Shown in pieces: positions 62,035 to 64,000 of a stretch of DNA of 64,000 nucleotides (position 1 is its first letter; the number at the start of each line of letters is the position of its first letter). Under the pieces are notes generated by a model, which ran no database searches, was not told the DNA's origin, and saw only the letters and a program-made list of their open reading frames with translations. Position numbers and translations under genes: made by a program. Origin of the DNA: Palaemon carinicauda (Eukaryota > Arthropoda > Malacostraca > Decapoda > Palaemonidae); the NCBI RefSeq assembly GCF_036898095.1, contig NC_090735.1, positions 2,949,478 to 3,013,477 of the forward strand, in the 5' to 3' direction.

Positions 62035-63033
62035 TTAAGTATTTATTTGGGGTAAAAATAAGTGTAATTTTTAAAGCAAACGGGCATTTTTCTATAGGTA
62101 AAAGTTGTTCTTTAGTAGGAAAGTATTCCCCGTCCGTAACTATAATAAAACACAGGTTAAGCCATGAATAGGGTAGTGTAAGGAGAGATCGCAAGGGGCG
62201 TATCCCCCCCAGTAGGTAAGGATAAGGCTCCTAGGTTTGGGTTAGGTTACTGGGGGTAAGTCGGAAAGGATAAGGCTCCTAGGTTGCGTTAGGTTAGGTT
62301 GGGAACCTAATGATGTCAACCCCACATTTTACTAACAGTTACAAGAGTACCACCTAACCTAAGGTTCCCCACTTAACCTAAGGTTACCCACCTAACCTAA
62401 CCTAACCTAGGAGACATATCCTTACTTACCTACCGGGGGAGCTACAACCTCTACCTGTCCCAACGAACTACATTCACCCCCTTTTAAAGACTATCCCGTG
62501 TACTTTCAAAGACTATCCTGTGTACTTTTAAAGACTATCCCGTGTACTTTGAAAGACTTTTCCGTGTACTTTGAAAGACTATCCCGTATACTTTTAAAGA
62601 CTATCCCGTGTACTTTTAAAGACTATCCCGTGTACTTTTAAAGAGTATCCCGTGTACTTTGAAAGACTTTTCCGTGTACTTTGAAAGATTATCCCGTGTA
62701 CTTTTAAAGAGTATCCCGTGTACTTTTAAAGACTTTTCCGTGTACTTTGAAAGACTATCCTGTGTACTTTTAAAGACTATCCCGTATACTTTTAAAGAGT
62801 ATCCTGTATACTTTTAAAGACTATCCCGTGTACTTACCTATAGTCAAAATACCGACTAACACGGCAACAACCACCTGGCCAATGAACACATTTTCTTCAT
62901 TCCATTCTGGCACGAATTTCTCAAAAGTCTCCTTCAGGGATATTCTCTTTTTCATTCTTATTTCCTCCTTCATTCTTATTTCCTCCTTCATTCTTATTTC
63001 CTCCTTCATTCTAACTTCTTCCTTCACGTCCAT
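27808..63033 (-). CDS. SRPRB: Signal recognition particle receptor subunit beta (whole gene, 5 exons)
   Basis: Membrane-anchored small GTPase that holds SRP receptor alpha on the ER and takes part in co-translational protein targeting. The joined exons give 277 residues (the human protein is 271). An N-terminal cytosolic or lumenal tail carries a MKEEIR repeat. One membrane span lies at about 49-71 (FIGQVVVAVLVGILTIVLIF). GTPase motifs are G1 GLCESGKT (85-92), G3 DLPGHE (128-133), G4 NKQD (191-194) and a G5-like VTTKGG (258-263). The C-terminus is WLQQLA. All four introns have GT/AG ends with phases 1, 0, 2 and 2 and restore the frame. The ATG at 63033 has A at -3 and G at +4. The gene spans 35 kb because introns are loaded with antisense DIRS elements and minisatellites. 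Identity is certain from motif order; expression is not shown. Confidence 0.96.
28007..28144. other. SRPRB intron 4, acceptor-proximal part
   Basis: Unstructured intron sequence between exon 5 and a LINE tail. An ORF overlapping here is the read-through of exon 5 into the intron. Confidence 0.6.
28145..28415 (+). mobile_element. LINE 3' end fragment (endonuclease/RT type, ORF2 C-terminus)
   Basis: Reads RWIGHALCTPLG and, with frame breaks, the typical WKTQAYMAED and DWLNRTMALYVNKRR-like tail of an insect/crustacean LINE ORF2. It ends in TGATGATGA. A dead 5'-truncated copy. Confidence 0.65.
28556..28895 (+). mobile_element. LINE 3' tail with TAA repeats, copy 1
   Basis: Contains an ORF2 C-terminus, PSVTRLWKDFPNLLVESL then LNRLT-stop (stop at about 28675). 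A 3' UTR follows with GGGCTATTTTCCCAGTTGG and TTTTCCAACTAGGGTTGTAG, ending in a TAA microsatellite. The same 3' UTR recurs at 52930-53090 (+) and 63770-63990 (-). Confidence 0.75.
29087..29245 (+). repeat. DIRS-A copy 2 left inverted terminal repeat
   Basis: Matches 35645-35803 in inverted orientation without a mismatch seen, and differs from copy 1 at several shared positions. Confidence 0.92.
29456..32155 (+). CDS. DIRS-A copy 2 ORF1, Gag-like protein
   Basis: 899 residues from MSDVSQAPSHRRC. The Cys cluster (CRSC, ACSDC, RPC, CEEC) and the conserved C-terminal domain (RSPPSEFSLG, FNFLDWCLGALSKK) match copy 1. The central Pro-rich linker differs: instead of four 18-residue repeats it has two copies of an Ala/Pro repeat (VLAQPAPAPP, nt about 30500-30560) and extra Gln/Pro sequence (about nt 30790-31070). 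It overlaps ORF2 from 32064. Intact, so the protein could be made; a nucleocapsid role is inferred. Confidence 0.85.
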   Translation: MSDVSQAPSHRRCRSCNRRIPKVSVDPHTACSDCRDRPCLLENRCEECAGLSELDFVRLLKYSSKLERTRARRSSSHSSMFSSPHDPLPFPTPVVATPEPTVCPPPDMSTVLRAIQALGDKVESVVSDHKSLMAEVKELKVKSAVGGNSASAVTSASVCAVPSASGASVVREDFSVRASRPPSPGPLASSHAQGRSNVEGLKGSTGLVRRTELSSVVAGVSSLDRHSHLQTIEPVFSSADLHAGKKRWSQVSRPLKRRVQSASAQPGCSHWLSSDSPLSSVDCTPPKRSKVLPIQTPTVTLPQSVIVSADPKWTLLQSMQVQLSDLMRECRAESVAPPALPPPVLAAPVLAQPAPAPPVLAQPAPAPPGRSTICQAYDVEPLSEFAVHSVVQPQPSLRQPLLWDQESYTLPPPPLAAPPVVQLSVGVQQPLPSVSLSAQPALHRVQPSSRQAHLHHALAPQEPQLARTLPCSAQPQPSHAPLISQEQERTTPPPSSAQLVQSLGATLARSQPPSPLHLPSAPTVVQPMQSEPQVFPQVEETSVVVPTRSDSAVQHSGPFASLPSADEVSDDEEAHLDPSSDVEESKLSPLSVDFRKVLALLRELYPDHFVSAVPRSPPSEFSLGVQQAKSSYTKLVLARSSKRALRTLGEWLQSKQHLGKTSFMFPPTKLASKGCVWYATGEAPGLGVPASAQADFSSLVDSPRRTAMRRSKVCWTFSDLDHLLKGLFRAFEMFNFLDWCLGALSKKTSPADKDSAMLIMSCMDKAIRDGSGELASLFVSGVLKKREQLCTFLSASITPCQRSQLLFAPLSKLLFPEELVKDLSAALIQKDTHDLVASSARKSKVTTSVPKTYRSPVADTPATRFIPPFRGRAPSRGSSRPDSHRGKSKKGPRTSKGKH
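32064..34214 (+). CDS. DIRS-A copy 2 ORF2, RT-RNase H-methyltransferase-like polyprotein
   Basis: 716 residues, the same length as copy 1 with few amino-acid differences. YLDD codons start at 32778. RNase H motifs FSDAS, KELLAV, NSDNTT and ADRLSR are present, as are DLFAT, YAFPPF and APLWPAREW of the methyltransferase-like domain. The high conservation of this frame against a more variable overlapping frame argues for purifying selection on RT between copies. No inactivating change is visible. Confidence 0.93.
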   Translation: MVEPPAEEAPVQTLTGASLRKDPGHLRESTDSQILQTTVGARLKIFWQAWEKRGADAQSVSWLRYGYRIPFCLKPPLTTSPINLSPNYKEEDKRLALQQEVSLLVQKKAVVIVRDHQSPGFYNRLFLVAKKTGGWRPVLDVSSLNEYVTKQTFTMETTKSVLAAVRQEDWMVSLDLKDAYFHVPIHPDSQPFLRFVFGKVVYQFQALCFGLSTAPMVFTHLMRNVAKFLHLSNIRASLYLDDWLLRASTSRRCLENLSWTLDLIRDLGLLVNIEKSQLIPSQSIVYLGMEIQSRDFRAFPSAPRINQALQCIMSMLKRSNCSVRQWMSLTGTLSSLALFVELGRLHLRPLQFHLAAHWDKGSTLEAVSIPINQEMKTTLRWWKHNLLLKEGLSLAIQTPHLHLFSDASDSGWGATLDGRECSGVWNKEQGLLHINCKELLAVHLALLNFKSLLLGKVVEVNSDNTTALAYISKQGGTHSRSLYEIARDLLIWSRGLNLTLVTRFIQGDMNVSADRLSRRNQVIPTEWTLHKSVCNRLWTLWGQPTIDLFATSITKRLPLYCSPVPDPATVHVDAFLLNWSHLDLYAFPPFKIINKVLQKFVSHEGTRLTLVAPLWPAREWYTEVRQWLVDFPRTLPLRVDLLRQPHVDRLHPNLHALRLTAFRLSKDSLELEAFRRRQPVRLPELEEFPLVESTSLSGRSSEAGVEPIQYPLPIPL
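32246..35113 (+). CDS. DIRS-A copy 2 ORF3, tyrosine recombinase
   Basis: The open frame is 955 residues; recombinase homology begins near nt 34026 (DCLQTVERFARARGFSKE). Catalytic motifs are TAKRVSE, THEVRAVATS and FASFYLKDV. The C-terminus, GPFVAASAVVGEGSATTFP, is identical to copy 1. The antiphase N-terminal 590 codons are open, as in copy 1, but with many replacements. The start codon for the functional protein is not clear. Confidence 0.88.
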   Translation: MAEVRLQDSILPQTASDHIAHQPLSQLQRRGQEASIATGGVATCAEEGSGYSPGPSIPGLLQPSLSCGQKDRRLETGAGRQLSQRVCHQADVHNGDDQVGLSSGQTGGLDGFVGLERCILSRSHSSRLPTFPEIRFRKGCLSVPSPVFWPKHSSYGLYSSDEECSEIPALIEHQSLPLPRRLAVESLHESSLSGEPLLDFRSNQRPRSISQYREISTHSLPIHCVPGNGDSESGFSGFSIGPQDKPSPTVHHEHAEEEQLLSETVDESHRDPLISGPVCRARETPPPPSSIPSCSSLGQGLDSRSSLYPYQPRDEDHSPVVEAQSSSQGGSIIGHPDPPSSSLLGCIGLGLGCNLGRTGMLRSMEQGTRITPHQLQGTVSSPSCPVELQVPPARQSGGGEFRQHHSLGLHLQARRDPFEEPLRDRKGPPHLVKRSKPHTGHEVHPGRYECFSGSPQQKESGHSHGMDPPQECVQQTLDVVGSTYHRPVCHLHHQETSALLFPCSRPCNGSCRCFSSELVPSRPVRIPSVQDYKQSSAEIRLARRDTADAGCSPLACKRMVHRGTSMASRLPQDSTSKSGPSTSTTRRQVAPKPPRSSTDCLQTVERFARARGFSKEAASAIARARRISTRRVYQSKWEVFRSWCRANSISSTNTSVIQIADFLLHLRNERSLSTSTIKGYRSMLASVLRHRGLDLSSNKDLQDILKSFETSKERRLSTPGWNLDVVLRFLMTSRFEPLQSASFKDLTLKTAFLVCLATAKRVSEVHAFSKNIGFTTESATCSFQLGFLAKNELPSRPWPRSFEIPSLSNMVGNELERVLCPVRALKYYLKRSKPIRGQSEALWCAIKKPSRPMSKNGLSYYIRLLIREAHSHLKEEDLALLKVRTHEVRAVATSLAFNKNRSLQSIMDATYWRSKSVFASFYLKDVQSLYENCYTLGPFVAASAVVGEGSATTFP
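35509..35599. repeat. DIRS-A copy 2 internal complementary region
   Basis: Antisense to the joined outer ends of this copy. It carries the copy-specific TTATTTTTATTAATAAAAT, which matches this copy's right end and not copy 1's. Confidence 0.92.
35645..35803 (-). repeat. DIRS-A copy 2 right inverted terminal repeat
   Basis: Inverted partner of 29087-29245, ending GGGTAAGT before the unique right end (35804-35842). Confidence 0.92.
35843..36715. other. SRPRB intron 4, non-coding with an imperfect fold-back
   Basis: No gene. An inverted pair is visible: GTACCGC with CACGTGTTTCATACACGCT (36243-36270) against AGCGTATGAAACATGTGCGG (36372-36391). It may be an eroded MITE. Confidence 0.4.
36716..36905 (-). 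mobile_element. LINE ORF2 C-terminus fragment, antisense
   Basis: On the minus strand it reads NNLFTLSTNQSRGNGYKLEL, then RYNTTQCGNFFTDKIANTWN and RLPADVVNNDTVNEFKNK-stop. This is the characteristic end of a CR1/Jockey-type LINE RT protein. No upstream RT core is present, so it is 5'-truncated. Confidence 0.75.
36906..37496. other. SRPRB intron 4, donor-proximal part
   Basis: Non-coding, no repeat recognised. The intron begins at 37496 (minus strand GTGAGT). Confidence 0.5.
37497..37628 (-). CDS. SRPRB: SRPRB exon 4 (G4 motif)
   Basis: The acceptor is TTTACAG before 37628; the donor is GTGAGT at 37496. It encodes YLYTILCDNA, then RVLVACNKQDLSLARSAQ and TLEKE. NKQD is the guanine-specificity motif. 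It is spliced to both neighbours in frame. Confidence 0.95.
37629..39327. other. SRPRB intron 3, unique part
   Basis: No gene recognised. A 63-codon minus ORF at 38069-38260 has no visible domain. The proximal boundary of the tandem duplication is at 39328. Confidence 0.5.
39630..39727. mobile_element. TTAA-type MITE copy 2, left half (duplicated)
   Basis: ACCCTTTTACCCCCAATGG onward matches the MITE at 27435. It is cut at the T-run where DIRS-E begins. The same left half recurs at 43981-44078 and its right half is at 50580-50783. Confidence 0.85.
39721..43678 (+). mobile_element. DIRS-E, partial copy produced by tandem duplication
   Basis: The left inverted repeat, decayed Gag, second Gag linker and the start of RNase H are the same as in 44072-48029. 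It then stops at the duplication junction, so it lacks most of RNase H, the recombinase, the internal complementary region and the right end. It cannot transpose. Confidence 0.93.
40727..40785. repeat. GA-rich microsatellite in DIRS-E leader
   Basis: Imperfect GAGAGA tract; its duplicate is near 45078-45122. Confidence 0.8.
44088..44245 (+). repeat. DIRS-E left inverted terminal repeat
   Basis: ACTTAGCCGGTGAATATATAG through CAATTTTCTC. It pairs with 50383-50540 except at TTAG/TTAC and one A/G. The duplicate is at about 39737-39893. Confidence 0.9.
44442..46908 (+). pseudogene. DIRS-E Gag, first (old) copy, heavily decayed
   Basis: MADPSLRRKCV-stop at 44442 is followed by about 1 kb of AT-rich sequence, then VRACRSPSPGPLACSQAQG at about 45516. 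A mid-Gag linker (DMQNMLASLMEDYSAD with stops) lies at about 45980-46040 and a linker with repeated TGACGCTGTGCGTC at 46250-46490. Part of the C-terminal domain is recognisable around 46640-46800. Multiple stops and frameshifts; no product. Confidence 0.75.
46914..47720 (+). CDS. DIRS-E second Gag segment, open 268-codon ORF
   Basis: Begins with a slice of the C-terminal Gag domain (MGVHASAQIDFSNLVDSPWR), then jumps back to the mid-Gag linker (VDPKWALLQDMQSKLASLIE) that normally precedes that domain. The rest is linker: polar, rich in Val, Gln and Pro, with acidic FSDEEPSDEDV at the end. It stops just where RT-thumb sequence begins in another frame. A diverged second copy of the linker lies upstream at about 45900-46620. 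Whether it is translated is unknown. The identical duplicate is 42563-43369. Confidence 0.6.
   Translation: MGVHASAQIDFSNLVDSPWRLARRRSKFFTGQLHSCFRAFEVLLYNYVMHKQGFQGWKAVPPQSLTPSVAAPAPVDPKWALLQDMQSKLASLIEDFNAEKVATEPSGQQPSNRSVVRPVDAEVTYSRLPVEVVPPPMRPSVGCQPHVVVKRRSEVVVDVQDVQQPAEVTCFDAVRQPQQPGRVLTAQPRRSRQSRVDAVLPRTPMVVDSSQTVQQFHDVASGSVTHAPVRPDSASQTLPTPLPFPHQFSDEEPSDEDVAEQQDDQPPE
47713..48954 (+). pseudogene. DIRS-E RT-thumb, RNase H and methyltransferase-like region (RT core deleted)
   Basis: Starts in the RT thumb region (IDQALLSIQKMLKKE, then a frame change). It continues open as AVSIPVSEKIKSCLTWWKDN, RNase H (FSDASDVGWG, KELLAV, NSDNTT, ADCLSR), DLFATS, YAFPPF and ASLWPAREWF, and ends at 48954. 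The fingers, palm and YLDD seen in DIRS-A are absent: Gag linker sequence joins the thumb directly near 47706. RNase H without RT cannot replicate the element alone. Confidence 0.88.
48770..49854 (+). pseudogene. DIRS-E tyrosine recombinase with one frameshift
   Basis: SDCLQTIERLSRARGFSKE, then YQSKWEVFRDWCKS in one frame to about 48965. A T-run (GCTGTTTTTTCTC) shifts the frame, and LRKGRSLSAPTIKGYRSM continues in the frame open to 49854. Catalytic motifs SAKRVSE, THEVRAVTTS and FASFYLKDV are intact and the ending GPFVAASAVVGEG matches DIRS-A. A single indel separates it from an intact ORF. Confidence 0.85.
50248..50337. repeat. DIRS-E internal complementary region
   Basis: Antisense to the joined ends: CAGCTATATATTCACCGGCT then TTAAATATTTAAAAATG for the left, and ATATTTTGATTATAAAAT onward for the right. 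Confidence 0.9.
50383..50540 (-). repeat. DIRS-E right inverted terminal repeat
   Basis: Inverted partner of 44088-44245, followed by the unique right end to the T-run 50575-50579. Confidence 0.9.
50580..50783. mobile_element. TTAA-type MITE copy 2, right half
   Basis: Matches the right half of the MITE at 27435-27741 (GAGACCAACCTGACCTCTCT, then GGGGGTAAAAGGGTTAA). It resumes after DIRS-E. Confidence 0.85.
50784..51724. other. SRPRB intron 3, non-coding
   Basis: No gene. The repeat tail CAGAAATAGATTTTTCCT (about 51457) is shared with 25700. A G-rich stretch lies at 51150-51190. Confidence 0.5.
51725..51990 (+). mobile_element. tRNA-derived SINE, plus orientation
   Basis: The tRNA-like head is GTGGCCAATGTGCCAACG with a B box in GGGGTTCGAGTCCCGCTC. 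The body is shared with the inverted copy at 22190-22390 (AACTCGTTAGTA, GAGTCATCAGCAACCATTGT). Confidence 0.78.
51991..52710. other. SRPRB intron 3, donor-proximal
   Basis: Non-coding. A short direct duplication (CAATGTTCTCCATATTCTAA at 52538 and 52578) is the only structure noticed. The donor GTAAGTA is at 52710 on the minus strand. Confidence 0.55.
52711..52850 (-). CDS. SRPRB: SRPRB exon 3 (G3 motif)
   Basis: The acceptor is TTCTTGCAG before 52850; the donor GTAAGTA begins at 52710. It encodes KSLTIYDLPGHERIRINAFE, then LARGIIFMVDSATLQKDV and RDVA. DLPGHE is the switch II/G3 motif typical of SRPRB. Confidence 0.96.
52930..53090 (+). mobile_element. LINE 3' tail with TAA repeats, copy 2
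   Basis: CCTAATTGGGCTATTTTTCC, TTTTCCAACTAGGGTTGTAG, then TAATAATAATAATA. Same 3' UTR as 28760-28895. Confidence 0.75.
53091..53399. other. SRPRB intron 2, non-coding
   Basis: Nothing recognised between a LINE tail and a DIRS-B remnant. Confidence 0.5.
53400..54235 (-). pseudogene. DIRS-B remnant on minus strand, split by a SINE
   Basis: The minus strand gives an RT palm piece at 54216-54060, with a motif like WAHLNWIYLLRYPTDWLILV where the intact family has LLRYLDDWLILAD. A tRNA-like SINE follows, then the RT tail and RNase H start at 53860-53420. Stops throughout, and the YLDD position reads YPTD. Confidence 0.75.
53868..54045 (+). mobile_element. Second tRNA-derived SINE type, inside a DIRS-B remnant
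   Basis: The tRNA-like head is GGATAGCTGGGTTGGTAG (A-box like) and GGTCCCGAGTTCGCGTCCCA (B-box like). The body includes CAGGGTGGCGCTAGTGATAG. It divides the RT palm remnant from the thumb remnant. Confidence 0.72.
54236..54599. other. SRPRB intron 2, non-coding
   Basis: AT-rich, nothing recognised. Confidence 0.5.
54600..55500 (-). pseudogene. Possible LTR-retrotransposon gag remnant
   Basis: Minus-strand ORFs at 55281-55490, 54908-55246 and 54604-54891 follow one another. The middle one contains LIKALESRKSRKPGVFQLDT then GQSFAFFLRDFEVLY. This resembles the capsid entry segment of LTR-retrotransposon gag proteins (a peptide saying which residues to select, then a hydrophobic-acidic FL-x-x-FE motif). 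No RT, protease or LTR was found nearby, and the frames are broken. The assignment rests on sequence flavour only and could be wrong. Confidence 0.35.
55501..56541. other. SRPRB intron 2, donor-proximal, no firm feature
   Basis: ORFs on both strands at about 55531-55978 overlap each other with no domain in either. The donor GTATGT is at 56541 on the minus strand. Confidence 0.45.
56542..56708 (-). CDS. SRPRB: SRPRB exon 2 (P-loop)
   Basis: The acceptor is CTTTTTCAG before 56708; the donor is GTATGT. It completes Val66 and encodes LIFRLFRGGSKKRGVLLVGL, then CESGKTLLFSRLCHN, ending at Lys121. It carries the end of the membrane span, a basic stop-transfer stretch and the G1 loop. Confidence 0.96.
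56709..57234. other. SRPRB intron 1, acceptor-proximal
   Basis: Non-coding; no repeat recognised before the 35-bp minisatellite. Confidence 0.5.
57235..58515. repeat. 35-bp minisatellite, about 36 copies
   Basis: The unit is GTGCCAGTAATAGGGATAAG followed by AAGCAGTTAGGAGTT. Two variant sites occur in only three combinations: GGGATAAG with GATTT, GGGATAAG with GAGTT, and GGGATAAA with GAGTT. Blocks of variants recur in the same order, and the distal third is almost all the A/GAGTT type. Confidence 0.95.
58516..59159. other. SRPRB intron 1, non-coding
   Basis: No gene. A short internal repeat (GTGCTCATAAAGTTTTTGTG near 59018 and CGTACTCATAAAGCTTTTGT near 59049) is visible. Confidence 0.5.
59160..60140 (-). 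pseudogene. DIRS-B remnant on minus strand, RT N-part and upstream sequence
   Basis: Minus strand 59396-59205 reads SGGLRPAIDLSGLNEFV, TLFMMENPSTVRQAIRPLDF and DSNDAYFQISIH. These align with GGWRPVIDLSALNKFV and LKDAYFQIPIH of DIRS-B. Upstream on that strand, 60140-59420 holds short ORFs (for example GFFWKLYEEEWWPFDF) that probably correspond to the Gag-RT segment deleted from the 8-kb copy, but this part is not firmly identified. Confidence 0.7.
60141..61059. other. SRPRB intron 1, non-coding
   Basis: A 120-codon ORF at 60225-60587 has no recognisable domain. Nothing else seen. Confidence 0.45.
61060..61292. repeat. 33-bp minisatellite, about 7 copies
   Basis: The unit is GTAAGGAAAATGGGAATTTT followed by TTCTTAAAAATTT. 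The copies appear identical, implying recent expansion or homogenisation. Confidence 0.95.
61293..61996. other. SRPRB intron 1, non-coding
   Basis: No feature recognised. Confidence 0.5.
61997..62032. repeat. TA dinucleotide microsatellite
   Basis: About 18 TA units. Confidence 0.95.
62213..62440. repeat. Short interstitial TTAGG/CCTAA motifs in inverted orientation
   Basis: TTAGGTTAGG clusters (62236, 62288) face CCTAACCTAACCTAACCTAGG (62391 onward, about four units). The flanks GGATAAGGCTCCTAGGTT and CCTAGG then ATATCCTTAC are also partly inverted. TTAGG is the common arthropod telomere repeat; runs here are only 2-4 units. Confidence 0.7.
62481..62837. repeat. 22-bp minisatellite ending at the SRPRB exon 1 donor
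   Basis: About 16 copies of AAAGACTATCCCGTGTACTT followed by TT, with variants (TTTTCC, CTATCCTG). The last copy reads into TACTTAC, the minus-strand splice donor GTAAGTA of exon 1. Confidence 0.93.
62838..63033 (-). CDS. SRPRB: SRPRB exon 1 (N-terminus and membrane span)
   Basis: ATG at 63033-63031 and donor GTAAGTA at 62837. It encodes MDVKEEVR, three MKEEIR units, MKKRISLKETFEKFVPEWNE and VFIGQVVVAVLVGILTI. The hydrophobic stretch joins exon 2 to complete the anchor. The repeat makes three more in-frame Met codons possible as starts. Confidence 0.92.
62955..63018. repeat. 18-bp coding repeat in SRPRB exon 1
   Basis: Three near-perfect copies of CATTCTTATTTCCTCCTT plus diverged edges. In the gene frame this is MKEEIR repeated. 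Confidence 0.93.
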
Positions 63034-63175
63034 ATTTAAATGTGCAACAATATTAGAGCGTAGAGACGAGAATATGAAGAATAACGTAGCAATATGCGAG
63101 GAGCTGCAGAACTGGAAAATTCAGATTTTGGAATGAGCCATTGAGACCTTCCGGCCCCTTCGTCGAAAGTGCTCC
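63034..63175 (-). promoter_or_regulatory. Presumed SRPRB 5' UTR and promoter-proximal region
   Basis: Immediately upstream of the SRPRB ATG on the minus strand, and GC-richer than its surroundings around 63140-63165. No TATA box or initiator was identified with confidence. A 102-codon plus-strand ORF here overlaps exon 1 antisense and is judged chance. Confidence 0.35.
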
Positions 63176-63760
63176 AAATATAAAACTTATTTTCGTCAAT
63201 TTTAATCTAATATCTAATAAATTATACTTTTTAAAAATTTATATCATAATTATTATATGAATTTATCCTCAAATCATGTGCTAAACTCTAGAATTAAGTA
63301 AAGAATTATCTATAAAATAACCCGGAATTAACGCCACATTATGTCGAATGCGAAATGTAAACGAAATATAAAAATAAAACTTTTATTTTCGTCAATTTCA
63401 ATCTGATATCTAATAAATTATACTTTTTAAAAATATATATTATATAATATATTCTTTATATGATTTTATTCTCGAATCATCTGCTAAACTTTGGAATTTA
63501 GTTCTCTATAAAATAACCCGGAATTAAGATTTTGGAAAGAGCCCTTCATCGAAAGTATTCCTAACATAAAAACTTTTATATTCGTCAATTTTAATCTAAT
63601 ATCTTATAAATTATACTTTTTAAAATTCATATTATATTGATTATAGGAATTTATCCTCAAATCATCTGCCAAACTTTGTAATTAAGTAAAAATTTATCTA
63701 TAAAATAACCCGGAATTAACGCCACATTACGTCAAATGCGAAATGTAAACGAAAAACAAA
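63176..63760. repeat. Three direct copies of a roughly 190-bp AT-rich repeat
   Basis: Copies begin near 63180, 63375 and 63570 with TTTTCGTCAATTTTAATCTA-like sequence. They share AATAAATTATACTTTTTAAA, TATAAAATAACCCGGAATTA and (first and third) CGCCACATTA with GAAATGTAAACGAAA. They lie upstream of SRPRB. Confidence 0.85.
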
Positions 63761-63764
63761 TGAA

Positions 63765-64000
63765 TAAGTATTTATTATTATTATTATTATTACTTACTAA
63801 GCTACAACCCTAGTTGGGAAAGCAGTATGCTATAAGCCCAGGGGCTCCAACAGGGAAAATAGCTCAGTGCGGAAAGGAAAAAAGGAAAATAAAATATTCT
63901 AAGAAGAGTAACAACAATAAATATCTCCTATATAAACTATAAAAACTTTAACAAAACAAGAGGAAGAGAAATAAGATAGGAGAGTGTGCTCGAGTGTACC
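63765..64000 (-). mobile_element. LINE 3' tail with TAA repeats, copy 3 (antisense)
   Basis: TTATTATTATTATTATTA, then CTACAACCCTAGTTGGGAAA and CAGGGAAAATAGCTCAGTGC: the reverse complement of the 28760 and 52930 tails. It continues past the window end. Confidence 0.75.

Noticed and set aside
62828..63136. 102-codon plus ORF over the SRPRB start
   Set aside because: Antisense of exon 1 and its repeat; the minus strand carries the clear gene.

Overview
The window is eukaryotic and reads as a decapod crustacean, or a close malacostracan relative. The evidence is a spliced animal gene with GT/AG introns, several DIRS1-like tyrosine-recombinase retrotransposon families (known to be common in decapods), LINE tails ending in TAA repeats, tRNA-derived SINEs, and short TTAGG-type arthropod telomere motifs. 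The species assignment is inference; no host rRNA, tRNA or mitochondrial gene is present.

Only one host gene could be identified. It is on the minus strand and spans 63033 to 27808. It encodes the signal recognition particle receptor beta subunit (SRPRB) in five coding exons (62838-63033, 56542-56708, 52711-52850, 37497-37628, 28006-27808). All four exon joins keep the reading frame and the product is 277 residues, with an N-terminal membrane anchor and GTPase motifs. Its introns are filled with transposons and minisatellites.

The rest is mostly mobile DNA. At 1-11.8 kb there is a three-layer nest. A miniature DIRS-end palindrome dimer (family C) was invaded by a DIRS-B element (801-11695). 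The left terminal repeat of DIRS-B was then invaded by an apparently intact DIRS-A element (833-7606). A decayed DIRS-D follows (12075-18813), then a pogo/Tigger DNA transposon with an intact transposase (18983-21487). From 21.6 to 25.35 kb lie ruins of DIRS-B. SRPRB intron 4 holds a second apparently intact DIRS-A (29074-35842). Intron 3 holds a chimeric, RT-deleted DIRS-E that was partly copied by a 4351-bp tandem duplication (39328-48029; the whole element is 44072-50579). Intron 2 holds SINEs and DIRS-B and gag ruins. Intron 1 holds 35-, 33- and 22-bp minisatellites.

The complete DIRS elements share one plan. Inverted terminal repeats flank overlapping ORFs for a Gag with an N-terminal Cys cluster, an RT-RNase H-methyltransferase-like polyprotein, and a tyrosine recombinase. 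An internal complementary region near the right end is complementary to the joined outer ends. In this family it is thought to template end regeneration through a circular intermediate, which the recombinase then integrates into a short T-tract without target duplication. The sequence supports that model arithmetically in two nested insertions.
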